A DNA stretch of 64,000 nt from Ruminococcus sp. (GTDB lineage Bacteria; Bacillota; Clostridia; Oscillospirales; Ruminococcaceae), in contig JAJBSV010000003.1 of NCBI GenBank assembly GCA_020861185.1, forward strand, positions 1 to 64,000. The letters run 5' to 3'. The position numbers were made by a program, and so were the translations under genes. A model generated the notes under the pieces. The model was not told the origin of the DNA. It searched no databases and saw only the letters and a program-made list of their open reading frames with translations. Positions 32,912-42,217 of this stretch are shown piece after piece. How positions within the stretch are numbered: the first letter of the stretch is position 1; every line of letters starts with the position of its first letter.

Positions 32912-35530
32912 ATGAAAAAGGAAATGTCCAAGCTCTATGAGCCAAAGCAGGTCGAAGACAAGATTTATCAGTATTGGCTTGATAACGATTGCTTCAAGGC
33001 TCATGCAGACCCCGATAAGGAACACTATACCATCGTTATACCGCCGCCGAATATTACCGGTCAGCTCCATATGGGACATGCTCTTGATAATACACTTCAG
33101 GATATTCTCGTAAGATACAAGAGAATGTCCGGCTACGCGACTCTATGGGTTCCCGGAACAGACCATGCTTCGATAGCTACCGAGGCTAAAATAGTCGAGT
33201 CCATGCGTAAAGAGGGCTTGACCAAGGACGACCTCGGCAGAGAGGGCTTCCTCGAACGTGCCTGGGCATGGAAAGACAAGTACGGCGGAAGAATCATCGA
33301 GCAGTTAAAGAAGCTCGGTTCTTCCTGCGACTGGTCTCGCGAAAGATTCACCCTAGATGAAGGCTGTTCAAAGGCTGTAAAAGAAGTATTCGTAAAATAC
33401 TACGAAAAAGGTCTCATCTACAGGGGCGAGAGAATCATCAACTGGTGTCCTCACTGCATGACCTCTATTTCCAATGCAGAGGTTGAATATGAAGACCAGG
33501 CAGGGCACTTCTGGCATTTAAGATATCCGCTTACCGACGGGTCAGGCTGGCTCGAGCTCGCCACCACAAGACCTGAAACTCTCCTCGGTGATACCGCAGT
33601 AGCCGTAAACCCGAAGGACGAAAGATATAAGGACTATGTCGGAAAGACCGTAACTCTTCCTCTTGTCGGCAGAGCCATCCCTGTAGTTGCCGATTCCTAT
33701 GTCGATATGGAATTCGGAACCGGCGTTGTAAAGATCACTCCCGCACACGACCCAAATGACTTTGAGGTCGGACAGCGCCACAATCTGCCCGTTATAAACG
33801 TAATGACCGACGACGCAAAGATTGTCGATGATTATCCGAAGTATGCCGGTATGGACAGATTTGAAGCAAGAAAGGCGATTGTCGAAGACCTCGAAGCCGG
33901 AGGATACCTCGTTTCCGTCGAGGAGCACGAGCATAATGTCGGCACCTGCTATCGTTGCGGAACAACAATCGAGCCGAGAGTATCGCTTCAGTGGTTCGTC
34001 AAGATGGCGGACCTCGCAAAGCCCGCAATCGAAGTCGTCAAGAATGGCGACATCAAGTTCGTTCCCGAAAGATTCGAGAAGAATTACTTCAACTGGATGG
34101 AGGACATCCGCGACTGGTGTATCTCCCGTCAGCTCTGGTGGGGTCATAGAATCCCCGCATTCTATTGCGACGATTGCGGCGAGATGATAGTCACGAAGGA
34201 AGACTCCGCAGTCTGCCCGCATTGCGGCAAGTCGATGCGTCAGGACCCGGACACCCTTGATACATGGTTCAGCTCTGCACTCTGGCCGTTCTCAACCCTC
34301 GGTTGGCCTGACGAAACGGAAGACCTCAAGTACTTCTATCCGACATCAACAATGGTCACCGGCTACGATATCATAACCTTCTGGGTTTCAAGAATGATTG
34401 TTGCCGGTATGGAGCATATGCACGAGAAGCCGTTTGACACCGTCTTCATCCACGGTCTCGTAAGAGATTCGCAGGGCAGAAAGATGTCGAAGTCTCTCGG
34501 CAACGGTATTGACCCGCTCGAGATTATCGACCAGTACGGTGCTGATGCGCTTCGGTTCATGCTCGCTTCCGGCAATTCACCCGGAAACGACATGAGATAT
34601 TCCGACGAAAAGGTCAAAGCCGCCCGTAACTTTGCCAATAAGCTCTGGAACGCAACAAGATATATAATGATGAACCTGCCCGAGGGTATGGAGATAATGG
34701 GAGAGCTTCCCGAAACCCTCACACTCGAGGACAAGTGGGTTGTTTCAAAGCTCAATACTCTCGCAAAAGAAGTAGGGGAGAACATCGACAAGTTCGAGCT
34801 CGGCGTCGCCGCTTCGAAGCTTTACGACTTCATCTGGGATGTATTCTGTGACTGGTATATCGAGCTCACCAAGCCGAGAATTTCAGCCGGTGGCGAAACC
34901 GCCGAATCCGCTCAGAAGGTTCTCGTCTGGGCTATGATAAGAATCTTAAAGCTTCTTCACCCGTTCATGCCGTTTATAACCGAGGAAATCTGGCAGAACT
35001 TGAAGGGCGGAACTCCTCTGATGCTCGAAAGCTATCCCGTATACGAGGAAGCTCTTTCCTATCCCGAGGAAGAATACGACTTCGAGAAGATTATCGAGGC
35101 TATCAAGGCTATAAGAAATCTGCGTAGCGGCATGAACGTGCCTCCGTCGAAAAAAGCCGAGCTTTTCATCGAAACATCACACGCCGAGATATTCGAAAAG
35201 GGTATAATGTTCTTTGAACGCCTTGCCTATGCTTCATCCGTCGAGATAACGGAAAAGGTAGAAAAAGAGGGCTGTGTAACCGCCGTTACCGATCAGGCAA
35301 GACTCTTCATTCCGCTCAGTGAGATTGTCGACAAGGACAAGGAGCTTGCAAGACTTAATCGCGAAAAGGCATCCGCCGAGAAGGATATTGCAATCATCTC
35401 CGGCAAGCTTAATAACGAAGGCTTCTTAAAGAAGGCACCCGCACAGCTTATTGAATCTGAGCGCGAAAAGCTCGAGCGTGCCAAGGACAAGCTCTCAAAG
35501 ATTGAGCAGTCGATAAGCGATTTGTCTTAA
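32912..35530 (+). CDS. valS: Valyl-tRNA synthetase
   Basis: An 872-residue class I synthetase charging tRNA-Val. It has PPPNITGQLHMGHALDN near 42 (the HIGH-type motif as HMGH), the editing domain with TTRPETLLGDTAVAV near 215, a zinc-binding segment (TCYRCGTTIEP, YCDDCGEM, CPHCGK), and KMSKS in GRKMSKSLGNGIDP near 522. The C-terminus is a coiled coil (LARLNREKASAEKDI) that grips the tRNA. The start is ATG 32912 after AAGGTTCATCC, inside a frame left open through the leader. It is controlled by the T-box above. Confidence 0.97.
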   Translation: MKKEMSKLYEPKQVEDKIYQYWLDNDCFKAHADPDKEHYTIVIPPPNITGQLHMGHALDNTLQDILVRYKRMSGYATLWVPGTDHASIATEAKIVESMRKEGLTKDDLGREGFLERAWAWKDKYGGRIIEQLKKLGSSCDWSRERFTLDEGCSKAVKEVFVKYYEKGLIYRGERIINWCPHCMTSISNAEVEYEDQAGHFWHLRYPLTDGSGWLELATTRPETLLGDTAVAVNPKDERYKDYVGKTVTLPLVGRAIPVVADSYVDMEFGTGVVKITPAHDPNDFEVGQRHNLPVINVMTDDAKIVDDYPKYAGMDRFEARKAIVEDLEAGGYLVSVEEHEHNVGTCYRCGTTIEPRVSLQWFVKMADLAKPAIEVVKNGDIKFVPERFEKNYFNWMEDIRDWCISRQLWWGHRIPAFYCDDCGEMIVTKEDSAVCPHCGKSMRQDPDTLDTWFSSALWPFSTLGWPDETEDLKYFYPTSTMVTGYDIITFWVSRMIVAGMEHMHEKPFDTVFIHGLVRDSQGRKMSKSLGNGIDPLEIIDQYGADALRFMLASGNSPGNDMRYSDEKVKAARNFANKLWNATRYIMMNLPEGMEIMGELPETLTLEDKWVVSKLNTLAKEVGENIDKFELGVAASKLYDFIWDVFCDWYIELTKPRISAGGETAESAQKVLVWAMIRILKLLHPFMPFITEEIWQNLKGGTPLMLESYPVYEEALSYPEEEYDFEKIIEAIKAIRNLRSGMNVPPSKKAELFIETSHAEIFEKGIMFFERLAYASSVEITEKVEKEGCVTAVTDQARLFIPLSEIVDKDKELARLNREKASAEKDIAIISGKLNNEGFLKKAPAQLIESEREKLERAKDKLSKIEQSISDLS

Positions 35531-35556
35531 TATAGAACAGGAAAAGGAGAAATGAA

Positions 35557-36870
35557 ATGAGAACAACCGTAAGCAAGCACCCGTTGCTTTGGAGCATAGT
35601 AACTGTCGTGGTGTTCCTGATAGCACTGTGGGGACCGGCGATATTGATATCCTATTTCGGACCGAGCTTCTTCCTTACGAACGGCGACTATGTCTATCAG
35701 GGAACGGTCGAGTGCTTCACCTCGCTGATTGGCATCGGCTTCGTCGCCTTGATGGGCTACGGTTGGATATGGAACGAGCGGGGAAAGGGTCTCGGCAAGG
35801 GCTTCCTCAGCGCCGGATACTTCATAGTGGTCTCGCTCTATTCGCTCGTAATCTACATTGCAGACATCGCCTTGATGGATGACGTCGAGTTTAATCCTCT
35901 GTGGCAGATAATCGTATTTGTGCTGACAGTGCTTCTTATCGGACTTGCCGAGGAAACGTTTTTCAGGGGAGTGGTCGCAAACCTGTTCCTCGATAAGTAC
36001 GGCAACGACCCAGCCGGTGTTTGGTGCGCCACGATTTGCTCGGGAATGGTTTTCGGACTGATGCACCTGTCGAACCTCATGTCTTCCGATACGGTCGGAG
36101 TTCTTGTTCAGGTCGTGGCGGCGTGCGCCATGGGAATGGCTCTTACTGCGATTTATTACCGTTGTCGCAACATCTGGGTTCTGGTTCTTGTCCATGCCTT
36201 TGTCGATTTCTGCGGAGCATTCTACTCCGGATTTATAGCCGGCGGCTCGCTCTCTTCAACGATAAGTAGCTACGAGCCCTATCAGGTTATTTCGGCACTT
36301 CCATACCTCATTGTGACTGTAATTCTTCTGAGACCGAAGAAGTTGCGTGAGATAATCGCGCTTCACCGTCTCAGCGGAGTGGAGGACACCTCCGTAGGCG
36401 TTGTAATGCCTGAGGAAAAGCTGAAATCTTCATCAAAATCCAAGAAAAGCTGTGCGATCACAGTAATTCTTGCAGTGGTGATTCTTCTCGGACTCTTCGG
36501 AGCAAGCGTTTGCGCTTCCGAATATTCGAATTCGATATCCTATGGGTACAGCGGCGAATGGGACGGCGAAGGATACTTCGGCACGGATGCATTGGTCTTT
36601 ACAACTCTTCACACCGCCGACTACACCTTCACAATCTCGAATCTCCCGTCAACCAATTCGGCAAAGATGACAGTAATAGTCACCGATTCGAGCGGTGAGA
36701 CCGTCTACAGCGAAACCTTCGAGGGCAGAACAAGTGCCACAAGAACCGTCGGACTACAGGAAGGCGAGACCTATACGGTCTCAATCAACTATGATTATTC
36801 CGAAGTCGGCGAGCTCGCTGAGGGCGAGCGGGATTACATGACATCAATAACGGTCGAATATCTTGAATAA
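35557..36870 (+). CDS. CPBP-family membrane protease-like protein with exposed C-terminal domain
   Basis: A 437-residue membrane protein. The CPBP (CAAX protease/bacteriocin-processing, Abi) core has about eight helices in residues 10-285 with the catalytic motif LAEETFFRG (Glu132, Glu133, Arg137), FGLMHLSN near 165 and VLVHAFVDF near 210. A lysine-rich cytoplasmic link then leads to another membrane helix (about 293-312), and residues about 320-437 form a beta-rich domain like a prepeptidase C-terminal domain (DYTFTISNLPS, EGETYTVSINYDY), probably outside the cell. This tail is not part of the ordinary CPBP length. The gene sits 26 nt after valS and may be co-transcribed. Confidence 0.82.
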   Translation: MRTTVSKHPLLWSIVTVVVFLIALWGPAILISYFGPSFFLTNGDYVYQGTVECFTSLIGIGFVALMGYGWIWNERGKGLGKGFLSAGYFIVVSLYSLVIYIADIALMDDVEFNPLWQIIVFVLTVLLIGLAEETFFRGVVANLFLDKYGNDPAGVWCATICSGMVFGLMHLSNLMSSDTVGVLVQVVAACAMGMALTAIYYRCRNIWVLVLVHAFVDFCGAFYSGFIAGGSLSSTISSYEPYQVISALPYLIVTVILLRPKKLREIIALHRLSGVEDTSVGVVMPEEKLKSSSKSKKSCAITVILAVVILLGLFGASVCASEYSNSISYGYSGEWDGEGYFGTDALVFTTLHTADYTFTISNLPSTNSAKMTVIVTDSSGETVYSETFEGRTSATRTVGLQEGETYTVSINYDYSEVGELAEGERDYMTSITVEYLE

Positions 36871-36879
36871 AAATAAGAA

Positions 36880-36911
36880 AAGACCCTCATCAAGCGATGA
36901 GGGTCTTGTTT
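36880..36911. terminator. Bidirectional terminator
   Basis: AAGACCCTCAT and ATGAGGGTCTT, an 11-bp stem with a 6-nt loop between the convergent CPBP gene and sigF. Confidence 0.88.
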
Positions 36912-36914
36912 ACT

Positions 36915-37607
36915 TCAGTACAGCTTTTCTCTAAGATAGAGAAGAAGCTTCTTCTCTCTTCTTGAGACTTGCACCTGAGTCATGCCTAATCTTTCGGCGG
37001 TAGCCTGCTGGGTGAGGTCAAGAGTAAACCGGCAATATATCAGCGCTTTGTCTCTGTCGTTCAGTTCGTTTAATGCCTGCCTCAATGCAAGCGAATTTGT
37101 GATTTTGGTTTCGGGCGACTCCACGGGCAAATCGAGCTGCGGCTCGCCGTCTTCTACTGGAGTCAGGCTCACAGTCGGCTGTGATACGCTTAAAGCTTCG
37201 ATAATCTCTTCCTGTGAGAATCCGGTTATCTCGGAAAGCTCGCTTATGGTCGGCTCTCTGCCGTTATCAAGCTCGAATTTGCCTGAAGCTCTCGAAACGG
37301 CAAGGGAACGCTCTTTTATGGAGCGTGAGACCTTGAGGCTTCCGCCATCCCGGAAAAGCCGCCTTATTTCCCCCAATATGACCGGCACGGCATAGGTTGA
37401 AAATCGAACGCCTCTCGACGTGTCAAAAGACTTTACCGCCTTCACGAGTCCTACGCATCCGGCACTGTACAGCTCTTCATATTCAATTCCTTTGCCCCTG
37501 AATCTTCCGGCACATAATCTGATAAGTCCAAGATTGTTTTCAACCGTTATCTCGTCTTCAATAATGTCAGGAAACGCTTCATTTTTAGCATATGTCTGAA
37601 TGCACAT
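36915..37607 (-). CDS. sigF: Forespore sigma factor, sigma-F
   Basis: A 230-residue sigma-70 family factor (SigF/SigG/SigB group) that directs RNA polymerase in the early forespore. Region 2 includes GIEYEELYSAGCVGLVKAVKSF and GVRFSTYAVPVILGEIRR, region 3 has GREPTISELSEITG, and region 4.2 ends LTQQATAERLGMTQVQVSRREK, the DNA-recognition helix. The identity as sigF rather than sigG or sigB rests on the upstream spoIIAA and spoIIAB genes. It begins 5 nt after spoIIAB. Confidence 0.93.
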   Translation of the reverse strand: MCIQTYAKNEAFPDIIEDEITVENNLGLIRLCAGRFRGKGIEYEELYSAGCVGLVKAVKSFDTSRGVRFSTYAVPVILGEIRRLFRDGGSLKVSRSIKERSLAVSRASGKFELDNGREPTISELSEITGFSQEEIIEALSVSQPTVSLTPVEDGEPQLDLPVESPETKITNSLALRQALNELNDRDKALIYCRFTLDLTQQATAERLGMTQVQVSRREKKLLLYLREKLY

Positions 37608-37612
37608 AATAC

Positions 37613-38059
37613 CTAAAGCTTGATTCCGAGCTTCTTGCGTAACGTTACCGTAGTCCCCGAGCCGGGTTTACTGGTCACTTTCACATCGTCGCAGAAGCTC
37701 TCCATAACGGAGAACCCGAGACCGGAGCGTTCCTCTTCGGGATGAGTGGTATAAAGCGGCTCCATAGCCTGTCCGATATCCTCAATTCCGCACCCTCGGT
37801 CTTTGATTTTTATGTATACCGTTCTGTCGGGATAGATTTTTGCTGTGAGCTCGATGTTGCCCGAGCTGTCTCTGTAGGCGTGGACTATGCAGTTTGTGAC
37901 CGCCTCGCTGACCGCTGTTTTTATGTCGATGAGCTCGTCCATCTTCGGATTCATAAGTCCGACAAAACTGCTGACTGCCGCCCTCGCAAAGCTTTCGTTT
38001 GCGGACAGGGCAGGGAACACAAGCTTCATTTCGTTTGCGGGTTTAGCCTTGTTTGCCAT
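37613..38059 (-). CDS. spoIIAB: Anti-sigma-F factor / kinase SpoIIAB
   Basis: A 148-residue GHKL-fold serine kinase. It holds sigma-F inactive and phosphorylates SpoIIAA. The N box is DIKTAVSEAVTNCIVHAY near 44, the G1 box KDRGCGIEDIG near 84, and the G2 region EERSGLGFSVMESF near 109. I start at MANKAKPAN; the frame is longer but would lie mostly inside spoIIAA. It overlaps spoIIAA by 17 nt. Confidence 0.94.
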   Translation of the reverse strand: MANKAKPANEMKLVFPALSANESFARAAVSSFVGLMNPKMDELIDIKTAVSEAVTNCIVHAYRDSSGNIELTAKIYPDRTVYIKIKDRGCGIEDIGQAMEPLYTTHPEEERSGLGFSVMESFCDDVKVTSKPGSGTTVTLRKKLGIKL

Positions 38060-38387
38060 CCTGATTACCTCCTTTTCCGAAAACAGTCCCCGTGAGCTTG
38101 TCCATACCCGCAATCGACATGACTCTTTCGATATATGGCGGCATGTTCACAAGCTCAACTTTTCCACCGATTTCTTTCATATTGAGATTTCTTCCCATGA
38201 CAAGCCCGACTCCCGAGCTGTCCATAAATGTCACTCCCGAGAAATCAAGCCTGAGTAACCGAGGCTTATTGTCGTTGATTGCTGTGTCGATATCTGCCCG
38301 AAGCCATTTAGCACTGTGATGATCGATTTCACCCGTAATTTTTGCAGTGAGGACGCAATCGTCTTCCGATTCCATATATACCGGCAT
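38043..38387 (-). CDS. spoIIAA: Anti-anti-sigma factor SpoIIAA
   Basis: A 114-residue STAS-domain protein. When unphosphorylated it frees sigma-F from SpoIIAB. The phosphorylation site is in DFSGVTFMDSSGVGLVMGR (Ser57/Ser58). The ATG at 38385-38387 gives the usual length, but GGAG is 14 nt upstream, which is long. A GTG four codons earlier lies only 2 nt from GGAG, too close. The start is therefore the least certain point. It is the first gene of the spoIIA operon. Confidence 0.93.
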   Translation of the reverse strand: MPVYMESEDDCVLTAKITGEIDHHSAKWLRADIDTAINDNKPRLLRLDFSGVTFMDSSGVGLVMGRNLNMKEIGGKVELVNMPPYIERVMSIAGMDKLTGTVFGKGGNQDGKQG

Positions 38388-38492
38388 TTTAGTTTTCACT
38401 TCTCCTTCTTTGTTCTTTTTGCATAATTTTAAGGCGGCAAAGCCGCGAAATCTGTCACACTCGGAAGATTTGAAAAAATTTTTAAAAACCTC

Positions 38493-38520
38493 TTGACTTT
38501 CGCGGAAAAAGGGGTATACT
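38493..38520 (+). promoter_or_regulatory. Promoter of the hrcA-grpE-dnaK-dnaJ operon
   Basis: TTGACT (38493-38498) and TATACT (38515-38520), spacer 16 nt, directly before the CIRCE operator. Confidence 0.8.
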
Positions 38521-38524
38521 ATAA

Positions 38525-38551
38525 TTAGCACTCGGAAAGAAAGAGTGCTAA
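38525..38551 (+). promoter_or_regulatory. CIRCE operator
   Basis: TTAGCACTC-N9-GAGTGCTAA, the perfect consensus for HrcA binding, placed at the transcription start of the heat-shock operon. HrcA represses at normal temperature; misfolded protein titrates GroE and relieves it. Confidence 0.97.
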
Positions 38552-38602
38552 CACTTAAAAATTCAAATTGCCAACAGTCTTAATTCAAAGGTGAGGAATA
38601 TT

Positions 38603-39685
38603 GTGGACGACCGAAAAATGAGAATACTTGCCGCCGTTATTGACGAATATATCGTTACAGGCGAGCCGGTAGGGTCAAAATCAATAATGCGCTATGTCAA
38701 TGCCTCAAGCGCGACCATCCGCAACGAAATGGCGGAGCTTGAGAAGCAGGGCTACCTCGAACAGCCTCATACTTCCTCGGGAAGAGTTCCGACCTACAGC
38801 GGCTACAGGCTTTATGTCGACCATCTTATGAAGACGAATCCGATTCCCCCGGAAGAGCAGGAAAAGCTCGAAAGCATGCTCCCTAAGGATGACTATTTCG
38901 AAGAGAACCTCGTCAAGTCCGCTTCAAACGCTTTGGCGGAGCTCACAAGCTGTGCGACGTTTGTAACCACAGAGAACCCGAAGTTCTCGGTAATATCGAA
39001 GGTTGAGGTCATCCCGGCAGGCAAGAGGATGTATGTCCTTCTGATGATTTCTTCGACAGGAAGAATCCAGAACCGTACATGCAGACTACAGCTTGACCTG
39101 ACCGACGAACAGCTCAGCTACTTCACTGATTTCGTCAAGGAGAATCTTGAGGGCATCCCGGTAAACGTATTCAGCGATGAGATGCTTGAGAAGCTTGAAA
39201 CGGCGATGGGAACCTACTTATTGACGCTTTCACCGCTCATGCAGGCTATATTCGACATGTCAAAGGACATGGCACAAAGAGATATAAGCATCTCGGGCGC
39301 CAAGAATCTGATTACGAGAACCGACGTCGATAAAAACGAGCTCATGACGTTTATCGACACAAGCGATGAGTTAAGGGAGCTCATTGACGACAGCTTCAGC
39401 GGAATTCATGTCCTGTTCTCAGAAGAGAACGATAACTTCGTAATCGGAAATTCAAGCCTTGTAAGCGGAGATTTCACGAAGAACGGCGAGGTTGCCGGGC
39501 ATCTTGGCGTAATAGGTCCGATGAGAATCGATTACAAGAAAGTAATCCCTTATGTTGAATTTTTCACAAATAAGATTTCCGAAATTCTTTCGACCGCCGA
39601 AGGCGCGCAGAATGAATTAAGAGTTATTCAAAACGATGATGTCGTTGAAGAACACAAAAAGACAGATGAAGAGGTGGATAGCTAA
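38603..39685 (+). CDS. hrcA: Heat-inducible transcription repressor HrcA
   Basis: A 360-residue repressor that binds the CIRCE site upstream. The N-terminal winged helix contains EPVGSKSIMRYVNASSATIRNEM and GYLEQPHTSSGRVPT (about 25-65), and the GAF-like core follows (TGRIQNRTCRLQ, NLITRTDVDKNEL). I choose GTG 38603 because AAGGTGAGG sits 6 nt upstream; a GTG four codons earlier lies inside that site. First gene of the operon. Confidence 0.95.
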   Translation: MDDRKMRILAAVIDEYIVTGEPVGSKSIMRYVNASSATIRNEMAELEKQGYLEQPHTSSGRVPTYSGYRLYVDHLMKTNPIPPEEQEKLESMLPKDDYFEENLVKSASNALAELTSCATFVTTENPKFSVISKVEVIPAGKRMYVLLMISSTGRIQNRTCRLQLDLTDEQLSYFTDFVKENLEGIPVNVFSDEMLEKLETAMGTYLLTLSPLMQAIFDMSKDMAQRDISISGAKNLITRTDVDKNELMTFIDTSDELRELIDDSFSGIHVLFSEENDNFVIGNSSLVSGDFTKNGEVAGHLGVIGPMRIDYKKVIPYVEFFTNKISEILSTAEGAQNELRVIQNDDVVEEHKKTDEEVDS

Positions 39686-39686
39686 G

Positions 39687-40250
39687 ATGTGTAATGAAGA
39701 TATAAAGGAAGAGAAAACTGAAGAGGAGATTTCAGATACAGTAGAAGAAACTGAAACCGTACCGGACGAAGAAGTTCCCGAAGAGGAAGATGAGTTCGCA
39801 CTTCTCAAAAAAGAGAACGACGAGATAATAAAAGAGCTTGCAGACCTCAAGGATAAGTATCAGAGGCTTGCCGCTGAGTACGACAATTTCAGAAAGCGCA
39901 CCCAGAAGGAAAAGGCGGATATTTATCCCGACGCAATGGTTGCCGCAATAAAGGAATTCCTTCCGATGGCGGATAACTTCGAGCGTGCCGCTACTGCCGA
40001 GACAACCGATGAAAAGTATAAGTCGGGCGTCATGATGATCCAGAATCAGCTTGCTGATGCTTTCAAAAAGCTCGGAGTTGAGATAATCGACCCGAAAGGG
40101 GAGGAATTCGACCCTCAATTAGAGGATGCCGTAACTCAGATAATTGATGAAAACCTTGGCGACAATGTCGTTGCCGAAGTTTATCAGAAGGGCTACAAGC
40201 GTGGCGATAAAGTCATAAGACCCGCAATGGTTGCCGTTGCAAACTGTTAG
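39687..40250 (+). CDS. grpE: Nucleotide exchange factor GrpE
   Basis: A 187-residue DnaK cofactor that releases ADP. An acidic, disordered N-terminus (EEKTEEEISDTVEETETVP) leads into a long coiled coil (KKENDEIIKELADLKDKYQR) and the family core AEYDNFRKRTQKEK. The beta-wing domain follows, ending GYKRGDKVIRPAMVAV. It starts one base after the hrcA stop. Confidence 0.95.
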   Translation: MCNEDIKEEKTEEEISDTVEETETVPDEEVPEEEDEFALLKKENDEIIKELADLKDKYQRLAAEYDNFRKRTQKEKADIYPDAMVAAIKEFLPMADNFERAATAETTDEKYKSGVMMIQNQLADAFKKLGVEIIDPKGEEFDPQLEDAVTQIIDENLGDNVVAEVYQKGYKRGDKVIRPAMVAVANC

Positions 40251-40305
40251 TCCGAATAAAACAAGAAAAATCCAAATTTATCATACTTAATAAGGAGAGA
40301 TTTAT

Positions 40306-42138
40306 ATGTCAAAAATCATAGGTATAGACCTTGGTACAACCAATTCATGCGTAGCTGTTGTTGAAGGCAGCGAGGCAGTAGTAATCCCCAACAGTGAAGG
40401 CGCAAGAACAACTCCTTCTGTTGTCGGAGTATCAAAGAACGGCGACAGACTCGTAGGTCAGGTTGCCAAGAGACAGGCAGTTGTCAACTATGACAACACC
40501 GTAATTTCAATCAAGCGCCACATGGGCTCCGATTACAAGGCTCAGATGGGCGGCAAGAGCTACACTCCTCAGGAGATTTCCGCAATGATTCTCCAGAAGC
40601 TGAAGGCTGATGCAGAAGCTTATCTCGGCGAAAAGGTAACCGATGCTGTTATCACCGTTCCGGCTTACTTCACCGACTCTCAGCGTCAGGCAACCAAGGA
40701 CGCAGGACAGATTGCCGGTCTTAACGTCAAGAGAATCATCAACGAGCCTACAGCCGCGGCGCTTTCCTACGGAATCGACAAGGAAGACAGCCAGAAGGTT
40801 ATGGTTTATGACCTCGGCGGTGGCACCTTCGATGTATCCATCATCGAGATGGGCGAGGGTGTAACCGAAGTTCTTGCTACAGCAGGTAATAATCACCTCG
40901 GCGGCGACGACTTCGACCAGAGAATCATTGACCTTCTCGTAAGCGAATTCAAGAAGTCGGACGGCATCGACCTTTCAAATGATAAGATGGCGATGCAGAG
41001 ACTCAAGGAAGCCGCTGAAAAGGCTAAGATTGAGCTTTCAAATGTTGCTTCCTCCAACATCAACCTTCCGTTCATCACAGCTGATGCAACAGGACCTAAG
41101 CACCTCGACTATACTCTCACAAGAGCCAAGTTCAACGAAATCACCGCTGACCTCGTTGAGGCTACAGTAGGACCGGTTAAGCAGGCGCTTTCCGACAGCG
41201 GACTTTCGACTAACGATATCCATAAGGTTCTCATGGTCGGCGGTTCTTCAAGAATCCCCACAGTCGTAGATACAGTAAGAAAGATTACCGGTAAGGAGCC
41301 GTTCAAGGGAATCAACCCCGATGAGTGCGTTGCTCTCGGTGCCGCACTTCAGGGTGGTATCCTCGGCGGCGACGTCAAGGAAGGACTTCTCCTTCTTGAT
41401 GTAACCCCGCTTTCACTCGGTCTTGAGACCATGGGCGGTATCTGCACCAGAATCATCGACAGAAACACCACTATCCCTGTTTCCAAGTCTCAGGTATTCT
41501 CTACCGCGGCAGACAATCAGTCTGCAGTTGATATCAACATCCTTCAGGGCGAAAGAGAGTTCGCCAAGGACAACAAACAGCTCGGTATGTTCCGCCTCGA
41601 CGGTATTGCTCCCGCTCCGAGAGGAATCCCTCAGATCGAGGTTACCTTCGATATTGATGCCAACGGTATCGTAAACGTATCCGCAAAGGATCTCGGCACC
41701 GGCAAACAGCAGAAGATTACAATCACTTCTTCCACCAACATGTCCAAAGACGATATCGACAAGGCTGTAAAGGAAGCCGAGCAGTTCGCCGCAGAGGACA
41801 AGAAGAAGCGTGAGGATGTCGACGCAAGAAATCAGGCTGACCAGATGGTCTTCCAGTGCAAGAAGTCCCTCGAGGAATTCGGTGATAAGGTTGATGCTTC
41901 GGATAAGTCCGATTGCGAAGCCAAGATTGCAGCACTTGAGGAAGCTCTCAAGGGCACCGACATGGAAGCCATCAAGTCGAAAGAGAAGGAGCTCGAGACT
42001 TCTATCCAGAATATCGCTACAAAGGTATACTCTGCCGCAGCCGCTGAACAGCAGGATCAGCAGGGACCTGACGACAACGGTGGCAATAACGGCAGAGACG
42101 ACAACGTAGTCGATGCCGACTTCACCGACACCGACTGA
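40306..42138 (+). CDS. dnaK: Chaperone DnaK (Hsp70)
   Basis: A 610-residue ATP-driven chaperone. It opens [20 protein letters not shown] and has phosphate 2 [16 protein letters not shown] near 165, the adenosine motif [13 protein letters not shown] near 305, the linker [18 protein letters not shown] near 365 and a helical lid. The end [10 protein letters not shown] is close to the DnaK C-terminal consensus. As in many Gram-positive species, the 24-residue stretch of the E. coli ATPase domain is lacking. RBS AAGGAGA. Confidence 0.98.
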   Translation: MSKIIGIDLGTTNSCVAVVEGSEAVVIPNSEGARTTPSVVGVSKNGDRLVGQVAKRQAVVNYDNTVISIKRHMGSDYKAQMGGKSYTPQEISAMILQKLKADAEAYLGEKVTDAVITVPAYFTDSQRQATKDAGQIAGLNVKRIINEPTAAALSYGIDKEDSQKVMVYDLGGGTFDVSIIEMGEGVTEVLATAGNNHLGGDDFDQRIIDLLVSEFKKSDGIDLSNDKMAMQRLKEAAEKAKIELSNVASSNINLPFITADATGPKHLDYTLTRAKFNEITADLVEATVGPVKQALSDSGLSTNDIHKVLMVGGSSRIPTVVDTVRKITGKEPFKGINPDECVALGAALQGGILGGDVKEGLLLLDVTPLSLGLETMGGICTRIIDRNTTIPVSKSQVFSTAADNQSAVDINILQGEREFAKDNKQLGMFRLDGIAPAPRGIPQIEVTFDIDANGIVNVSAKDLGTGKQQKITITSSTNMSKDDIDKAVKEAEQFAAEDKKKREDVDARNQADQMVFQCKKSLEEFGDKVDASDKSDCEAKIAALEEALKGTDMEAIKSKEKELETSIQNIATKVYSAAAAEQQDQQGPDDNGGNNGRDDNVVDADFTDTD

Positions 42139-42158
42139 TTCAGACAGACAAAATAAAG

Positions 42159-42194
42159 CCAATCCGCCGAGCTTCATGGCGCGGCGGATTGGCA
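42159..42194 (+). terminator. Strong intercistronic hairpin between dnaK and dnaJ
   Basis: GCCAATCCGCCG and CGGCGGATTGGC form a 12-bp perfect stem with a 12-nt loop. There is no T run, so it is more likely a partial terminator or RNA-processing/stability element that lowers dnaJ relative to dnaK. Confidence 0.6.
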
Positions 42195-42217
42195 AACTTT
42201 CAATATGGGAGTAAATT

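Noticed and set aside
41413-42195. A 260-codon minus-strand frame over the end of dnaK
   Set aside because: Antisense to a fully conserved gene; the predicted product is only hydrophobic low-complexity sequence created by dnaK codon use.
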